From positions 186,001 through 250,000 of the forward strand of contig LGYU01000016.1 of the NCBI GenBank assembly GCA_001302245.1: a stretch of DNA of 64,000 bases, written 5' to 3'. Made by a program: the position numbers and the translations under genes. Numbering within the stretch: the stretch's first letter is position 1; each line of letters begins with the position of its first letter. Source of the stretch: Chitinophagaceae bacterium PMP191F. GTDB lineage: Bacteria > Bacteroidota > Bacteroidia > Chitinophagales > Chitinophagaceae. A model generated the notes under the pieces. The model did not search any database. It saw only the letters and a program-made list of their open reading frames with translations, and was not told the origin of the DNA. Shown piece after piece: positions 62,363-64,000 of this stretch.

Positions 62363-63418
62363 TTAGTTTTTCAGGGAAGCCATGTCGATCACAAAGCGAT
62401 AATGCACATCACCTTTCAGCAAACGTTCGTAGGCTTCATTTACCTGTTGAATGTTTATCAGTTCAATATCAGATGTGATATTGTGTTTGCCACAGAAGTC
62501 CAGCATTTCCTGTGTTTCAGCAATACCTCCGATCATGGAACCGGCAAAACTTCTTCTTGAAGGGATCAAACTGAATGCAGAAACGGGAAGCGGATGTTCC
62601 GGAGCACCTACCAGTGCAATGGTACCATCTACTTTCAGCAGGCTGATATACGCATTGATATCGTGTGAAGCAGAAACGGCATCCAGTACAAAATGCAGGC
62701 TGTTGGCATATTTGCTCATCTGGTCTTTATCGGTAGACAATACCACTTCATCAGCACCCAGCCTTTTGGCATCTGCTGTTTTGGAAACAGAAGTGGTAAA
62801 CACCACTACATGCGCGCCCATTGCCTTGGCCAGTTTAATGCCCATATGGCCCAGACCACCAATACCCACAATACCTACTTTTTTACCGGGACCTACATTC
62901 CAGTGTTTCAATGGAGAATAGGTAGTGATACCGGCACACAGCAAAGGAGCTGTTGCAGCAGGATCAAGATTTTCCGGTACACGCAGTACAAAGTGTTCAT
63001 CTACCACAATGCTTTCTGAATAACCACCATAGGTTTGTACACCCAGGTTACTATCGGGCGAGTTGTAGGTTAAGGTATTGCCGGTTGAACAATACTGCTC
63101 CAATCCCTCTTTGCAGTATTCACAGTCCCTGCAGGAATCTACCATACAACCTACAGCAGCCAGATCGCCTACCTTAAAGTTTTTTACATGACTGCCCACG
63201 CTGGTAACACGACCAACAATTTCATGACCGGGCACCACGGGGTATACTGTGCCATGCCATTCGTTGCGGGCAGTATGCAGGTCTGAGTGACAGATGCCGC
63301 AGTACAGTATTTCAATTTCCACATCATGCGCCTGTACACTTCTGCGCTGAATGTTCAGTGATTTTAATGGAGCTTCGGCAGCTTCTGTGCCAAATGCTTT
63401 TACGTTTTTTGTACTCAT
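62363..63418 (-). CDS. Zinc-dependent NAD(P) alcohol dehydrogenase (YahK/CAD type)
   Basis: 351 residues. Catalytic zinc ligands in YCGICHSDLHTARNEW and GHEIVGRV, structural zinc in CMVDSCRDCEYCKEGLEQYC, and Rossmann motif VGIVGIGGLGHMGIKLAKAMG. It belongs to the cinnamyl-alcohol-dehydrogenase-like group that reduces aldehydes with NADPH. Full length for family. The gene is 44 bp before the reductase at 62318 and may share its transcript. Confidence 0.92.
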   Translation of the reverse strand: MSTKNVKAFGTEAAEAPLKSLNIQRRSVQAHDVEIEILYCGICHSDLHTARNEWHGTVYPVVPGHEIVGRVTSVGSHVKNFKVGDLAAVGCMVDSCRDCEYCKEGLEQYCSTGNTLTYNSPDSNLGVQTYGGYSESIVVDEHFVLRVPENLDPAATAPLLCAGITTYSPLKHWNVGPGKKVGIVGIGGLGHMGIKLAKAMGAHVVVFTTSVSKTADAKRLGADEVVLSTDKDQMSKYANSLHFVLDAVSASHDINAYISLLKVDGTIALVGAPEHPLPVSAFSLIPSRRSFAGSMIGGIAETQEMLDFCGKHNITSDIELINIQQVNEAYERLLKGDVHYRFVIDMASLKN

Positions 63419-63472
63419 TGGTTTTTTGATTGTCAGTTTAGTCTTTCTATAATAAACGGATACCTGTTCTTA

Positions 63473-64000
<528 letters not shown>

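Overview
The window looks like a chromosome segment of a Bacteroidota species, most likely Chitinophagaceae/Chitinophaga-like. The evidence is Bacteroidetes-type -7 elements (TAnnTTTG), absence of Shine-Dalgarno sites, and family content: PRTRC cassette, HYC_CC_PP proteins, RND pump fused to an outer-membrane factor, WG-repeat proteins, DUF5686, DUF3667, DUF4256. Assignment below phylum is inference.

Layout. (A) 1-4.5 kb, minus strand: a CusA/CzcA-type RND pump interrupted by an in-frame stop, two small secreted proteins and an AraC regulator fused to a metal-binding HMA-like domain. (B) 4.8-19.6 kb, all minus strand: a metal-resistance block. From its upstream end it runs Fur-family regulator, small Cys-rich exported protein, CusA-TolC fusion, CusB, CXXC-less HMA-like protein, two membrane proteins, Zn/Cd/Pb P-type ATPase, ArsR-MerTP-GDCCVxC cassette, HYC_CC_PP protein, HMA protein, three proteins built from heavy-metal-binding (HMBD) repeats, and a Cys-rich four-helix copper-storage protein. 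The block is flanked by two copies of a ~107-bp element (4764-4872, 19705-19811). Each copy starts just downstream of a TAnnTTTG promoter motif and ends in a UACG-tetraloop hairpin; I read these as a small structured RNA. (C) 19.9-35.4 kb: backbone of a mobile element, with Xre regulator, HEPN protein, toprim primase, candidate oriT, MobC-like accessory protein, MobB-like relaxase and VirD4-like coupling protein. A second arsR-merTP-GDCCVxC cassette follows, then SSB, DUF932 and PRTRC proteins E, C, B and ThiF. No integrase, ParB or tra/mating-pair genes are present, so in this window the element is mobilisation-only. (D) 35.7-38.7 kb: AT-rich cargo, made of a HEPN/acidic-protein pair divergent from a PD-(D/E)XK nuclease/trypsin-like protease pair. 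This is the best candidate for an undescribed defence-type system. (E) 39-64 kb: ordinary chromosomal genes, including a serine hydrolase, SRPBCC and VOC proteins, ChaA antiporter, PAS-LuxR and PAS-AraC regulators, DNA alkylation repair, an ArsR-SRPBCC-DoxX-DUF1801 operon, KatG, WG-repeat proteins, DUF5686, a reductase, an alcohol dehydrogenase and a partial aldo/keto reductase.

How it works together. Region B combines envelope export (CusBA with fused outer-membrane factor), inner-membrane export (P-type ATPase), uptake/handling (MerTP, GDCCVxC) and periplasmic or cytosolic metal sinks (HMBD, Csp, HMA proteins), controlled by ArsR and Fur-type sensors. Both arsR-merTP cassettes share a perfect dyad, TATTTAAG-N6-CTTAAATA. 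No mercuric reductase (MerA) is visible. In region E three genes are broken by single-base changes at homopolymers within 7 kb, so sequencing error must be considered before calling them pseudogenes.
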